From Adonisia turfae CCMR0081 (GTDB lineage: Bacteria > Cyanobacteriota > Cyanobacteriia > Phormidesmidales > Phormidesmidaceae): a stretch of DNA of 51,381 nt. Positions within the stretch are counted from its first letter, which is position 1; each line of letters starts with the position of its first letter. Below, in pieces: positions 7,465 through 16,569 of this stretch. The stretch spans positions 573,226 to 624,606 of the forward strand of contig NZ_QXHD01000004.1 in NCBI RefSeq assembly GCF_011009555.1, written 5' to 3'. Both the position numbers and the translations under genes were made by a program. The notes beneath the pieces are model-generated. The model ran no database searches, was not told the DNA's origin, and saw only the letters and a program-made list of their open reading frames with translations.

Positions 7465-10400
7465 ATGCCTAGACGTAACGATGGTCCCAAGGCCTATGAG
7501 AAGGCCCGACGCCTCTTGGAGGTGATGTTGGCCTATGTTAATGATGAAATCGAGGATTGCGAACATATCCGTCCCCATATTGAAATCCACTGGAAAACGG
7601 ATAAATGCTTAGTTATCAAAACTAAGACCAGATACTTGGAAGCACTAACCAGTTTAGAAAGTTCAGGGCCAGCGCTTAAGCGAAGCGATGTCAGTGAAGC
7701 TATTAATCGGCTTAAGGATCATGTTGGTATTCTGGATGACTATCGTACCGTTACCAAAGGGTCTGAACTGCGGCACTTTGCCTTAAACCTCTGGTACGGC
7801 AAATCGCAATTCATGAAAAGCGATAATCTCCAGAGAATCCATGAGGTATGGGAGGCAAACCGTTCTAAGAAATCGAAGGAAGTAGGAGGTGATATTACTC
7901 CAGTTAATTTAGTCGAGTCGGCTTCGCTAATAGAGACTGTAAAAGATAATAGACCTTGGCAAGGCGCATCCAATAAACATAGCTGGGGCGAGGCTCCTGA
8001 TGTCTCAAAGTTTTATGGACGTCAAGCTGAGTTAGCAACGTTGCAGACTTGGATTGTAGATGATGGCTGTCGTTTGATTACCGTATTAGGTATGGGGGGT
8101 ATGGGTAAAAGTGCCCTCTCAGTTAAGTTGGCTCAGCAATTAGAATCTGAGTTTGAAAAAATCATTTGGCGATCACTATGGAACGCACCACCTTTACAAA
8201 CGCTATTACAAGATTTGTTGCTAATTCTATCAGGGCAACAAGTAGTTGATATTAATCAGAGTGTTGATGCTGGTATTGTTGCTGTCCTAAAAGAGTTACG
8301 AAACTGTCGTTGTTTAGTCATACTCGATAATTTTGAATCTTTATTGCAAGCAGAGCGTATGCAAGGATCTTATTGTCCAGGATATGAAGATTATGGTCAT
8401 TTATTGCAAAGTTTGGCGGACAGTCCACATAAAAGCTGTCTACTACTAACAAGTCGAGAAAAGCCTATTGGCCTAAGTGCTAAAGAAGGGTTACAAGAAC
8501 CTGTTCGAGCTTTTCAATTAACAGGACTGCAAGTTGTTACTGCAAACTCGATTTTACAAGATCAACAACTAGATACAACAATAGGTAGACAGCTTGTTGA
8601 CCAATATAATGGTAATCCGTTGGCTCTTAAAATTGCGATCGCAACTATTCAATCTCTTTTTGACGGAAATGTTACTGCGTTTTTAGCAGCTGAAACCGTT
8701 GTCTTTGGTGATATCGCCGATTTGCTTGCCCAACAAATTAAGCGTCTCTCCTTTTTGGAACGACAAATTATGGAATGGTTAGCGATCTGTCGAGAACCAG
8801 TTTCTATTGCCGTATTAAGCTCTAAACTCATACCCACAGTCAAGTCTCAAGCATTACTAGATGCTCTCACTGCATTACAACGGCGCTCACTAATTGAGCG
8901 TGACTCACAAAGCCAGGGGTTCACACAGCAGCCTGTGGTTATGGAATATATGACTGAACAAATAATTGATCAATGTTGTGAACTGATTTGGGAAAATACA
9001 GTTGAACTGCCAGGACTGCTAAGTACTTTGGCTTTAATGGAGGCAGATGCAAAGGACTATATTCGACAAACTCAGCAGCGTGTTATTGTTGCACTGATTG
9101 CTCGACAGTTAAAAGACCGGTTGGGTAGTGGCAAGGTTTTGCGGACAAGATGCGAGCACATCCTCCAACAGCTCCATGAAGATTCTCGGCCAGGCTATGC
9201 AGCAGGAAATCTGATTAATCTTATGCAGGCACTGCAATTAGACCTGAGTGGCTATGACTTTTCAGGTCTTTGTGTTTGGCAGGTATATCTTTCAGACTTG
9301 GCATTACCGGAGACTAACTTTAGTAAAGCAGATCTGAGTCGTTCTGTGTTTACCCAAACCCTGGGGGGCTTTCTAGCAGTGGCCTATCATCCTGGAGGGC
9401 AACAGCTGGCTACAGCCATCAGCAATGAGGTGGTGGTTTGGGATATTGGTCAGGGTAAGCAACTGCTTGCTGGGCAAGGGCATACGGCTTGGGTGATGTG
9501 TGTGGCCTATAGTCTTGATGGCAAGCTGATTGCTACTGGTAGTCGAGATGAAACTATCCGGTTGTGGGATGCTGAGACGGGTCAGTGTATGAAGACATTA
9601 CCTTGTCCGGGTAGCTGGGTACAGACTGTAGTATTTAGCCCTGATGGTCAATACCTGGTTAGTGGTGGAAGTGATGGTGCTATACGAGTGTGGGAGGTAG
9701 CAACATCTTGTTGCCAGTGGATATGGGAGGGGCATTGCGATCGCATCCTGGCCCTAAAGTTTTCTGCTGATGGCCAAACGCTGGTCAGCAGTAGTATGGA
9801 TCAGGCTACACGGGTATGGGATTTTGCTAGCGGAGATTGTCTACATACTTGGGAAATTTCGATTAACTGGACTTTGGCAATGGATTTGAGTTCAGACGGC
9901 AGCACCCTTGTCACGGGTAGTGATGGTAATCTGGTCAAGCTATGGGATTTAGCCACTGGCAAGTGTCGGTTCACGTTGCCTGATTATCGGAGTTATGTTT
10001 GGTCGGTGGCATTTGCCCAAGATGGGCAGACATTTCTCACGTCTAGTGATGATAAAACGATTAAACTATGGGATTTGGCGACTGGAGATTGCTTACAAAC
10101 TTGGTTGGGCCACAGTCATTTTGTCTGGTTGACTCGCTTTAGCCCGGATGGGCAATCGGTGGTGAGTGCTAGTAATGATCAGACGGTTAAGGTTTGGGAT
10201 GTGACTTCTGGGCAGTGCCTGCAAACACTAATAACTTACAGCAATTGGCTACAGTCGGTCGCCTTTAGCCCGGATGGTGAGTATTTAGTCAGTGGTGGAG
10301 AGGATCAGCAGGTGCGACTCTGGCAGACTGTGACTGGTGACTGTATCCGCAGGTTATCGGGACATACCAACCAAGTATCTTCCGTAGTGTTTAGTTCAGA

Positions 10401-11223
10401 TGGTCGTTACATTGCTAGTGGCAGCGATGATGCAACGATTCGTTTGTGGAATGCTACGTCGGGAGAGTATCTACGCACATTGCGAGGGCATACAGACGGT
10501 GTTCAGTCTGTGGTGTTTAGCTCTGTCGGTAACATTCTAGCCAGCGGCAGCTATGACAAAACTGTAAGGCTTTGGGATGTTACTTCTGGGGAATGTTTAC
10601 AGATTTTAGCAGGTCATTTGCAGCGGATAAAAGCGGTGGCGTTTTCAATTGATGGGGCGATGGTTGCTAGTGGCAGTGATGACCATACGCTAAAGCTATG
10701 GGCGGTGGGCTCTGGTGCTTGTTTACATACTCTAGAAGGGCATGGGGATTGGGTTTTGGCGGTGGCATTTCATCCGCAACAGTCCTGGGTTGCTAGTGGT
10801 AGTGGTGACCATACGATTAAAATTTGGGATATAGTCACTGGGGAATGTTTGCAGACATTGGAGAAGGATAGTCAGCGGGTTAGATCTGTGGCATTTAGTT
10901 TGGACGGTCGATATCTGGCTAGCTGTGGTGATGATGCTACAGTATATCTTTGGGATGTGGAAACGGGTGAATGTCAGCGGAGTTTGACTGAGCATAGTAG
11001 TGCTGTTTGGTCGGTTGAGTTTAGTCCAGATGGGCGATATTTGGTTAGCTGTAGTGAGGATGAGACGATTCGGTTATGGGACCTGAAAACTGGGATTTGC
11101 ACTAAGGTATTGAGGCCGCAAAGACCCTATGAGAATATGAATATTACTAATGTAGTGGGGTTAACTGTTGCTCAGCGTAATACATTAAAGGCGTTGGGTG
11201 CAGTGGAAAATGCTTCTAGATAA
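7465..11223 (+). CDS. NB-ARC STAND NTPase with 14 WD40 repeats
   Basis: A 1252-residue intracellular signalling protein. Residues 1-135 form an N-terminal domain common ahead of NB-ARC in cyanobacteria (helical, winged-helix-like; ends LRHFALNLWYGKS). An NB-ARC core follows: Walker A GMGGMGKS at 209-216, Walker B LVILDN at 284-289, sensor LLLTSRE, and the GNPLAL motif. A winged-helix/helical region and a short pentapeptide-like strip (LDLSGYDFSGLCVW) lead into 14 WD40 blades from about 630 to 1225, i.e. two seven-bladed propellers. By family knowledge the propellers sense a ligand or partner and the NTPase oligomerises as a switch. No nuclease, protease or TIR effector is visible, so it probably acts through partners. 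The start is the ATG at 7465, with no strong ribosome binding site. It converges on the caspase cluster. Confidence 0.9.
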   Translation: MPRRNDGPKAYEKARRLLEVMLAYVNDEIEDCEHIRPHIEIHWKTDKCLVIKTKTRYLEALTSLESSGPALKRSDVSEAINRLKDHVGILDDYRTVTKGSELRHFALNLWYGKSQFMKSDNLQRIHEVWEANRSKKSKEVGGDITPVNLVESASLIETVKDNRPWQGASNKHSWGEAPDVSKFYGRQAELATLQTWIVDDGCRLITVLGMGGMGKSALSVKLAQQLESEFEKIIWRSLWNAPPLQTLLQDLLLILSGQQVVDINQSVDAGIVAVLKELRNCRCLVILDNFESLLQAERMQGSYCPGYEDYGHLLQSLADSPHKSCLLLTSREKPIGLSAKEGLQEPVRAFQLTGLQVVTANSILQDQQLDTTIGRQLVDQYNGNPLALKIAIATIQSLFDGNVTAFLAAETVVFGDIADLLAQQIKRLSFLERQIMEWLAICREPVSIAVLSSKLIPTVKSQALLDALTALQRRSLIERDSQSQGFTQQPVVMEYMTEQIIDQCCELIWENTVELPGLLSTLALMEADAKDYIRQTQQRVIVALIARQLKDRLGSGKVLRTRCEHILQQLHEDSRPGYAAGNLINLMQALQLDLSGYDFSGLCVWQVYLSDLALPETNFSKADLSRSVFTQTLGGFLAVAYHPGGQQLATAISNEVVVWDIGQGKQLLAGQGHTAWVMCVAYSLDGKLIATGSRDETIRLWDAETGQCMKTLPCPGSWVQTVVFSPDGQYLVSGGSDGAIRVWEVATSCCQWIWEGHCDRILALKFSADGQTLVSSSMDQATRVWDFASGDCLHTWEISINWTLAMDLSSDGSTLVTGSDGNLVKLWDLATGKCRFTLPDYRSYVWSVAFAQDGQTFLTSSDDKTIKLWDLATGDCLQTWLGHSHFVWLTRFSPDGQSVVSASNDQTVKVWDVTSGQCLQTLITYSNWLQSVAFSPDGEYLVSGGEDQQVRLWQTVTGDCIRRLSGHTNQVSSVVFSSDGRYIASGSDDATIRLWNATSGEYLRTLRGHTDGVQSVVFSSVGNILASGSYDKTVRLWDVTSGECLQILAGHLQRIKAVAFSIDGAMVASGSDDHTLKLWAVGSGACLHTLEGHGDWVLAVAFHPQQSWVASGSGDHTIKIWDIVTGECLQTLEKDSQRVRSVAFSLDGRYLASCGDDATVYLWDVETGECQRSLTEHSSAVWSVEFSPDGRYLVSCSEDETIRLWDLKTGICTKVLRPQRPYENMNITNVVGLTVAQRNTLKALGAVENASR

Positions 11224-11239
11224 TTGATGGATGAAATAG

Positions 11240-11461
11240 ATGATGAGTGATCCGAAGGAACAGAAATCAGACGAGAAGATTACAGATGATCAGGTTACTT
11301 CTGAAACAGAGGCTGAGATTTCAGAGGCTGCGGATAATCCAGTTGCTGAAGTGAGCAATGAGGCTATAGATGAGTCTGCACCTGAAGAACCATTACAGGA
11401 TGACTTTACTGATCGAAACCCAAACTGGACTGAGAAAGACCTTCCAACTCAAGATGCCTGA
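11240..11461 (+). CDS. Small highly acidic protein
   Basis: A 73-residue protein rich in Asp, Glu, Ser and Thr, probably disordered (DQVTSETEAEISEAAD) with a slightly ordered C-terminus (RNPNWTEKDLPTQ). It starts 16 bp after the NB-ARC/WD40 gene and is probably co-transcribed with it. Its last 13 bp overlap the 3' end of the convergent caspase-STAND-WD40 gene. No homologous family is recognised. Its position suggests an accessory to the NB-ARC protein. It could be an inhibitor, a disordered substrate or a spurious frame, and the composition bias limits certainty. Confidence 0.55.
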   Translation: MMSDPKEQKSDEKITDDQVTSETEAEISEAADNPVAEVSNEAIDESAPEEPLQDDFTDRNPNWTEKDLPTQDA

Positions 11462-14400
11462 TTGTTGTTGTCCCAAACTCTCTTTTTACAGGTTTTCCTA
11501 GCTACTAAAGCAATTTCGAGCATATCAGGTTCTTGCTCAAATACTGTTTTAGGAGTATGAAGCATGGGGTGATACCGCATTCGATCACAGGCTACTGCCA
11601 ACCAACTCTGTAGAGAGCCAGGCAATAAATTTATGGTTTTATCAATACTGCCACCAAGAATATATTGACCATCAGAACTAAAGGCTATGGTCCTGATAAT
11701 ATCCGAGCCGTGAAAAACATTACCAACGGCTCTACCTTGTAGGTCCCATAGTCGCACAGTTTTATCTACACCACTACTGACAATATGCTGACCATTTGGG
11801 CTAAAAGCTACTTTTAATACTTGTCCCACATGTCCCCGAAAAGGATTACCAATAGGGTTACCTTGTAGGTCCCATAAGCGTAATGTTGAATCAGCACTCC
11901 CACTGATAATGTATTTTCCATTAGGACTAAAAGCAACAGAAAACACAACACTAGTATGACCTTGGAAGGGAATGCTGATGGAATTGTCCTGTAAGTCCCA
12001 TAATCGTAAGGTTTTATCTCTAATCCCACTTCCACTGACAATGTATTTTCCATTAGGACTAAAAGCGACAGATTCAACAGTATCAGTATGACCTTGGAAA
12101 GGCTCACGCACGGCATTACCTTGCAAATCCCATAAGTGCACAGTTTTATCAAAACTTCCACCGACAATGTATTGCCCATCAGGGCTAAATGCTAAAGACC
12201 TAATCTTGCTAGTATGGCCTCGGAAGGGCTCACTCATAGCATTACCCTTCAAATCCCATAAGCGCACAGTTTTATCAAAACTTCCACCGACAATGTATTG
12301 CCCATCAGGGCTAAATGCCACAGAAATAATTGGAGATTCCCTGTCTTGAAAGAGTTCTCCAATAAGATTACCCTGTAAGTCCCATAGATGAGCATTTCTA
12401 GTAGCTAGAATCTGACCATCAGGGCTAAATGCCATAGGAGCTTGTGGGAGAAGAGCAGTGGCATGAGTTGGTAAATCCCATAAACGCACAGTATTGTCTC
12501 CATTGTTAGTACCATCCCCACTACCACTAACAATTTGTTGTCCATCAGGGCTAAAAGCTACAGAATAAACACCAGAGGTATGACCTTGCAATGGGTTGCC
12601 GATCAGATTTCCAGTTAAATCCCATAGCCGAATTGTTCCGTCTGTACTGCCACTAGCAATAAACTGGCCATTAGGGCTAAAAGCTATAGAGGAAACATTA
12701 AAAATATGCCCTTGGAAAGGATTACCTATGGGATCACCCTGTAAGTTCCATAATCGTATAGTGGTGTCCCCTTTATTACCTCCATTACCGCTGCCACTGG
12801 CAATAATTCGACCATAAGGGCTGAAGGCCACCGACCAAATCGCGGAAGTATGCCCTCGTAATGTACGTAGACGCTCTCCTGATGCTACATCCCACAATCG
12901 TATAGTCTTATCCCTACTGCCACTGGCAATATACTGACTATCGGGACTGAAAACTACCGAATAAACATCAGACTCATGGCCTTGAAGGGGCTTAACAACA
13001 GGATTACCCTGTAAATCCCATAGCCGTACAGTCTTATCCCTACTGCCACTAGCAATGTACTGGCTATCAGGGCTAAATGCTATAGATTCGACACGACCAG
13101 TGTGCCCTTGCAAGGGCTTGCCAATGGGATTTCCTTTCAAATCCCATAGCTGTATTCCATATGTACCACCACCACTAGCGATGTACTTACCATCAGGACT
13201 GAATGCTATGGCATAAGCACTAGATTCTGTTTGAAAGGGTTGACCAATAAGATTACCTTGCAAATCCCATAGCCGTAAAGTTTTATCCTCGCTGCCACTG
13301 ACAATATATTTACCATCAGGACTAAAGGTTACGGAGTGAACTCTGTCAGTATGACCGAACAAGACATTTCTCTCCCTCATTCTTTGAACAGCGCTCAACA
13401 AACTAGACTGCGCTAAGCTCAAAACCGGTTCACCTACAGCCTCACTTTGATCAAACGTCTGAAGTGCCAGTAACATTGCTTTTGGTGCATCCAGTGTAGG
13501 TAGCCAGTTTAAGACTCTTGCAGCCTGTTCTCGTAACTGAGCCACAGTTGCTTGATACTCAGCGTCTTTCTGGCGTTGAATTGCCAAATCCTTCTGTACA
13601 TCGGCAACCCTTCGCTGTTCTGCTTCAGCTTTACGTGCTTCTTCTGTTTCTCTCCTGCGAGTTTCTGCGATGATTGCATTATCTTGAGCTATTTTGGTCT
13701 GCTCATTTGCCCTCTTTTCGTTCGCCTTAGCAGTCTCTGCGTTATGCTTAGCGATCCAGGTCTGAATAAGTGCATCTGTCTGATTGATAGTAGCTTCCCA
13801 AGCATTTATATCGGATTCAGTTGCTTTAAATTCAGCATCCAATGCATTCTTATCTGCTTTAAGTCGTTCAGCATTAGCAAATAACCCCAAACTACTAACC
13901 ACAGCTATAAATGTTATGACGCTGCCTAAACGGATTAATTGGTTAGTTCGTTTTGTTTGTAAACTTCGCCTAATAAACTCTGTTTCTATCCCATTCAACC
14001 ATGTTTGTTCAAGCCTGAGCATAGGCTTGAACAAAGCCAGGCGAGGGTCAGCATTCCACAATGTCCCTTTTCTCTCCGACCATGCCTTGGCAGCGGGTGC
14101 AACCTGTCGCTGCAAAAATAAATTATTTTGTGCCTCATTTTTCCATCGCAATAGCTGGCTCCATCCCTGTACCAAAGCATCATGGGCTGGTTCCACATAG
14201 GGTTCTCCACCTGGGTCTTGTCCCTCCACTACCAGTCTTGCTGCCGTTAACCGTCGAATGACTTCCCCAATGCGATCATTCTCCGCTTCGCTGGAATACA
14301 CTAACTCGGATCGCGACACTCGCCTCCGCGCCAACTCTCCTCCTTCAATCGCCACCATTCGCAACATCACTCGCTTCATGGTGTGCTCATAGGCTGGGTC

Positions 14401-16170
14401 TTGTTGCATCAAAGCCTCATATTCTTGGGTTGCCCGTTGGGTTAACGAGCCCGCCACCCCTCCCAAGGCTTCATAGTCAGCCTGGGTCATGGCCCGATTG
14501 CCATCCTCCCGCTGTAAATATCTCAAATACAGCTCACTCAAGGTAAATGACAGCAGTGGCAACGCCCCTGGCATCTGCACCACTTCGTTGATCAGTTGCT
14601 CCACTAAGCCATAGGGTTCAAACACCATCACCCGTTCAGCCGCAGGAGCTTCGATAGCTTGGCGCAGCTCGTCCTGGGTCATGGGCTTCACCAAAAAGCG
14701 GCTCTGCATCCATATCTCCTTTAGAGGCGATTGCACAAACTGTGGTTCAAAGTCAGACCGTAATGTCAGCACTATTCGTCCTCGGTCTTTCGCCAGCCTG
14801 ATCGCTTTTTTGATCAATTCTAAAAATTGTTGCCGCTCGTGTTCATTACGGCACTGGGTCACCAATTCCTCAAATTGATCAATCACCAGTAATAGATACT
14901 TATGGGGATGACGTTTGCCCCAGTCCAACACTTGTCGGGTTAATGCCTTTGGTTCTTGAGCCAGCTCCACCGCCAATGCATCGATATTTTCTGTGTCAGT
15001 GATTTGGTCAGGGTTCAATGCCAAAATGGCACGAGCCAAAGATCTTAATGGGGAATCCCCTGGCCTTACTGGTGACAGAATCTGCCAGTCTATATCATCA
15101 GACTCTCGCAAAGCGGGGATCAGTCCTGCCTTTACCAGGCTAGACTTGCCTGTGCCTGACGGACCAAGCACCACAGTCAAAGGATGCTCGCAGACAAATA
15201 CTTGCAGATCTGTAATTAGCTGGTTACGACCAAAAAATAAATGGGCTTGATCTTCGTCAAAGGCGGCTAACCCTCGATAGGGATTATTTGCCGTATTCAG
15301 CTCAGGTGCAGGGGGCAGATTGAGTTCATGCCCTGGCACCAGGAAAATATATTCCCCTTTGTCGTGCTTGCGCAGAGGCCATAGCCCTGGGGTTTGCTGC
15401 TGATGCTCAATATCAAACTGCAGCTCGACACGATCCCTCAAATATAGATATAGCTCAGTAGCAGTAATCACCCCATCCCCATGGGGCTCACTATTACTAG
15501 CGATAGGAAAACAATCTGCAGCACCACCCAGAGCCTCAAAAAGGGCTTCTGCAAACGGGGAATGATGAGAGCTATGCCCCTGCCCGCGGTGGTCTTCTAA
15601 ATTACTCTGTGAGACATCATGGGCAAGCTGATCATAAGCCGCAGAGGTAATCACCTGCCAGGCCGGATCTTGAACAAAACGATCAAAACGCTCTTTGTAG
15701 ATAATCTCTGGATGAGTACTCACATCCCGCGTACTTGACCAGCGAAAAGCTCCTGAGAAGCAGCAGTCCAGAATAATAAGAGAATGACGACAAGATAAAG
15801 CTGTCAATGACTGATGCAAATCGTGCATAGGCAGGAATGATTCATGCTGCCCCAGCCTGGCATCCTGAGGGATCAAATATCCCGCCGGACCATCATCTCC
15901 ATCCATCGCCAGACCATGACCCGCAAAGTAAAACAGCAGCCGGTCATTTTCTGTAATAGTTTTCGACAGTTCTTTGAGTAGATGTAGTATGGCTTCTTTG
16001 GTTGCCGCTTTATCCACCAAGAGGTCGACAGCATATCCATGCTCATACTTCAGCTGCTGAGCTAAAACGCGAGCATCATGGGTGGCAGTTTTAAGTTGGG
16101 AAATGCCATTGGCGTAATGATTAATACCAATGATGACTGCCAGGCTACGGGAAAACGCTGCTATTGGCAT
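11449..16170 (-). CDS. Caspase-STAND NTPase-WD40 protein (orthocaspase type), 14 blades
   Basis: About 1573 residues, started at the ATG at 16170 because AGGTG lies 6 nt upstream. A GTG at 16179 would add three residues. Domains in order: peptidase C14 caspase (about 5-250) with His85 in YFAGHGL and Cys137 in ILDCCFSGA; an EF-hand-like GDGVITATELYLYL segment; a nSTAND1-type NTPase (about 295-680) with Walker A GPSGTGKSS and Walker B LLLVIDQFEE; one membrane helix (about 748-767, ITFIAVVSSLGLF); a long charged coiled coil (770-890); then 14 WD40 blades, the eighth degenerate. By family knowledge it is a sensor-switch-protease, with orthocaspases cutting after Arg or Lys. The membrane helix suggests it sits at a membrane. 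It is the last gene of the minus-strand cluster and a paralogue of the gene at 16570. Confidence 0.92.
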   Translation of the reverse strand: MPIAAFSRSLAVIIGINHYANGISQLKTATHDARVLAQQLKYEHGYAVDLLVDKAATKEAILHLLKELSKTITENDRLLFYFAGHGLAMDGDDGPAGYLIPQDARLGQHESFLPMHDLHQSLTALSCRHSLIILDCCFSGAFRWSSTRDVSTHPEIIYKERFDRFVQDPAWQVITSAAYDQLAHDVSQSNLEDHRGQGHSSHHSPFAEALFEALGGAADCFPIASNSEPHGDGVITATELYLYLRDRVELQFDIEHQQQTPGLWPLRKHDKGEYIFLVPGHELNLPPAPELNTANNPYRGLAAFDEDQAHLFFGRNQLITDLQVFVCEHPLTVVLGPSGTGKSSLVKAGLIPALRESDDIDWQILSPVRPGDSPLRSLARAILALNPDQITDTENIDALAVELAQEPKALTRQVLDWGKRHPHKYLLLVIDQFEELVTQCRNEHERQQFLELIKKAIRLAKDRGRIVLTLRSDFEPQFVQSPLKEIWMQSRFLVKPMTQDELRQAIEAPAAERVMVFEPYGLVEQLINEVVQMPGALPLLSFTLSELYLRYLQREDGNRAMTQADYEALGGVAGSLTQRATQEYEALMQQDPAYEHTMKRVMLRMVAIEGGELARRRVSRSELVYSSEAENDRIGEVIRRLTAARLVVEGQDPGGEPYVEPAHDALVQGWSQLLRWKNEAQNNLFLQRQVAPAAKAWSERKGTLWNADPRLALFKPMLRLEQTWLNGIETEFIRRSLQTKRTNQLIRLGSVITFIAVVSSLGLFANAERLKADKNALDAEFKATESDINAWEATINQTDALIQTWIAKHNAETAKANEKRANEQTKIAQDNAIIAETRRRETEEARKAEAEQRRVADVQKDLAIQRQKDAEYQATVAQLREQAARVLNWLPTLDAPKAMLLALQTFDQSEAVGEPVLSLAQSSLLSAVQRMRERNVLFGHTDRVHSVTFSPDGKYIVSGSEDKTLRLWDLQGNLIGQPFQTESSAYAIAFSPDGKYIASGGGTYGIQLWDLKGNPIGKPLQGHTGRVESIAFSPDSQYIASGSRDKTVRLWDLQGNPVVKPLQGHESDVYSVVFSPDSQYIASGSRDKTIRLWDVASGERLRTLRGHTSAIWSVAFSPYGRIIASGSGNGGNKGDTTIRLWNLQGDPIGNPFQGHIFNVSSIAFSPNGQFIASGSTDGTIRLWDLTGNLIGNPLQGHTSGVYSVAFSPDGQQIVSGSGDGTNNGDNTVRLWDLPTHATALLPQAPMAFSPDGQILATRNAHLWDLQGNLIGELFQDRESPIISVAFSPDGQYIVGGSFDKTVRLWDLKGNAMSEPFRGHTSKIRSLAFSPDGQYIVGGSFDKTVHLWDLQGNAVREPFQGHTDTVESVAFSPNGKYIVSGSGIRDKTLRLWDLQDNSISIPFQGHTSVVFSVAFSPNGKYIISGSADSTLRLWDLQGNPIGNPFRGHVGQVLKVAFSPNGQHIVSSGVDKTVRLWDLQGRAVGNVFHGSDIIRTIAFSSDGQYILGGSIDKTINLLPGSLQSWLAVACDRMRYHPMLHTPKTVFEQEPDMLEIALVARKTCKKRVWDNNNQAS
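12124..12318. repeat. Near-identical duplicated WD40 blade DNA
   Basis: The stretches 12138-12192 and 12264-12318 are identical over 55 bp (69 bp with one mismatch if extended left to 12124 and 12250). Their offset is 126 bp, exactly one 42-residue blade. This shows recent blade duplication or gene conversion within the propeller. Confidence 0.9.
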
Positions 16171-16569
16171 AGAAGACACCTGCCCAAAAAATCATGGGTG
16201 TTAATGATTTCAACTTTTCTAAGTACGTTTCCGGAAAGTCCGCTGATGATCCCATGAAATGAATAAAAGTTTACAGACTCGTACCTACTTTCAAGTTGAT
16301 AAGGTCAATATAACTAAAGCAACTTCCCCTAGGTGACACCCTGACCCAGAAGGCTATAAAGCCTATCCAAGATAGGTTTTATGGTTTATTACAACATCTA
16401 ACTATGGGGTATTTTCAACTTCTTGAGAAGAACGATCAGACTCTGTAGTATCTCCACATCTCCAACTAAAAAAGAATCCAAAGAAGGTCAAATTGCTAAC
16501 ATTCCTTGGATTATTCAAAGTTATACAGAGTTATCTTCAGGTTACGCCTTACAGTATCTCTTATAGCCT
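16171..16569. other. Intergenic region between the two caspase-STAND genes
   Basis: About 400 bp, AT-rich, no gene. Two small adjacent hairpins (AGGCT-AGCCT and CCTATC-GATAGG) lie at 16351-16376 but are short and lack a T-run on the minus strand. The gap is long enough that the downstream caspase gene may have its own promoter. No clear promoter was picked out. Confidence 0.4.

Noticed and set aside
13552..14261. Open frames on the plus strand opposite the caspase-STAND gene
   Set aside because: They are antisense shadows of the conserved NTPase and coiled-coil coding sequence, with unnatural composition and no ribosome binding sites.
16351..16376. Two adjacent small hairpins as a terminator for the caspase-STAND gene
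   Set aside because: Stems of only 5-6 bp and no T-run on the transcribed strand.
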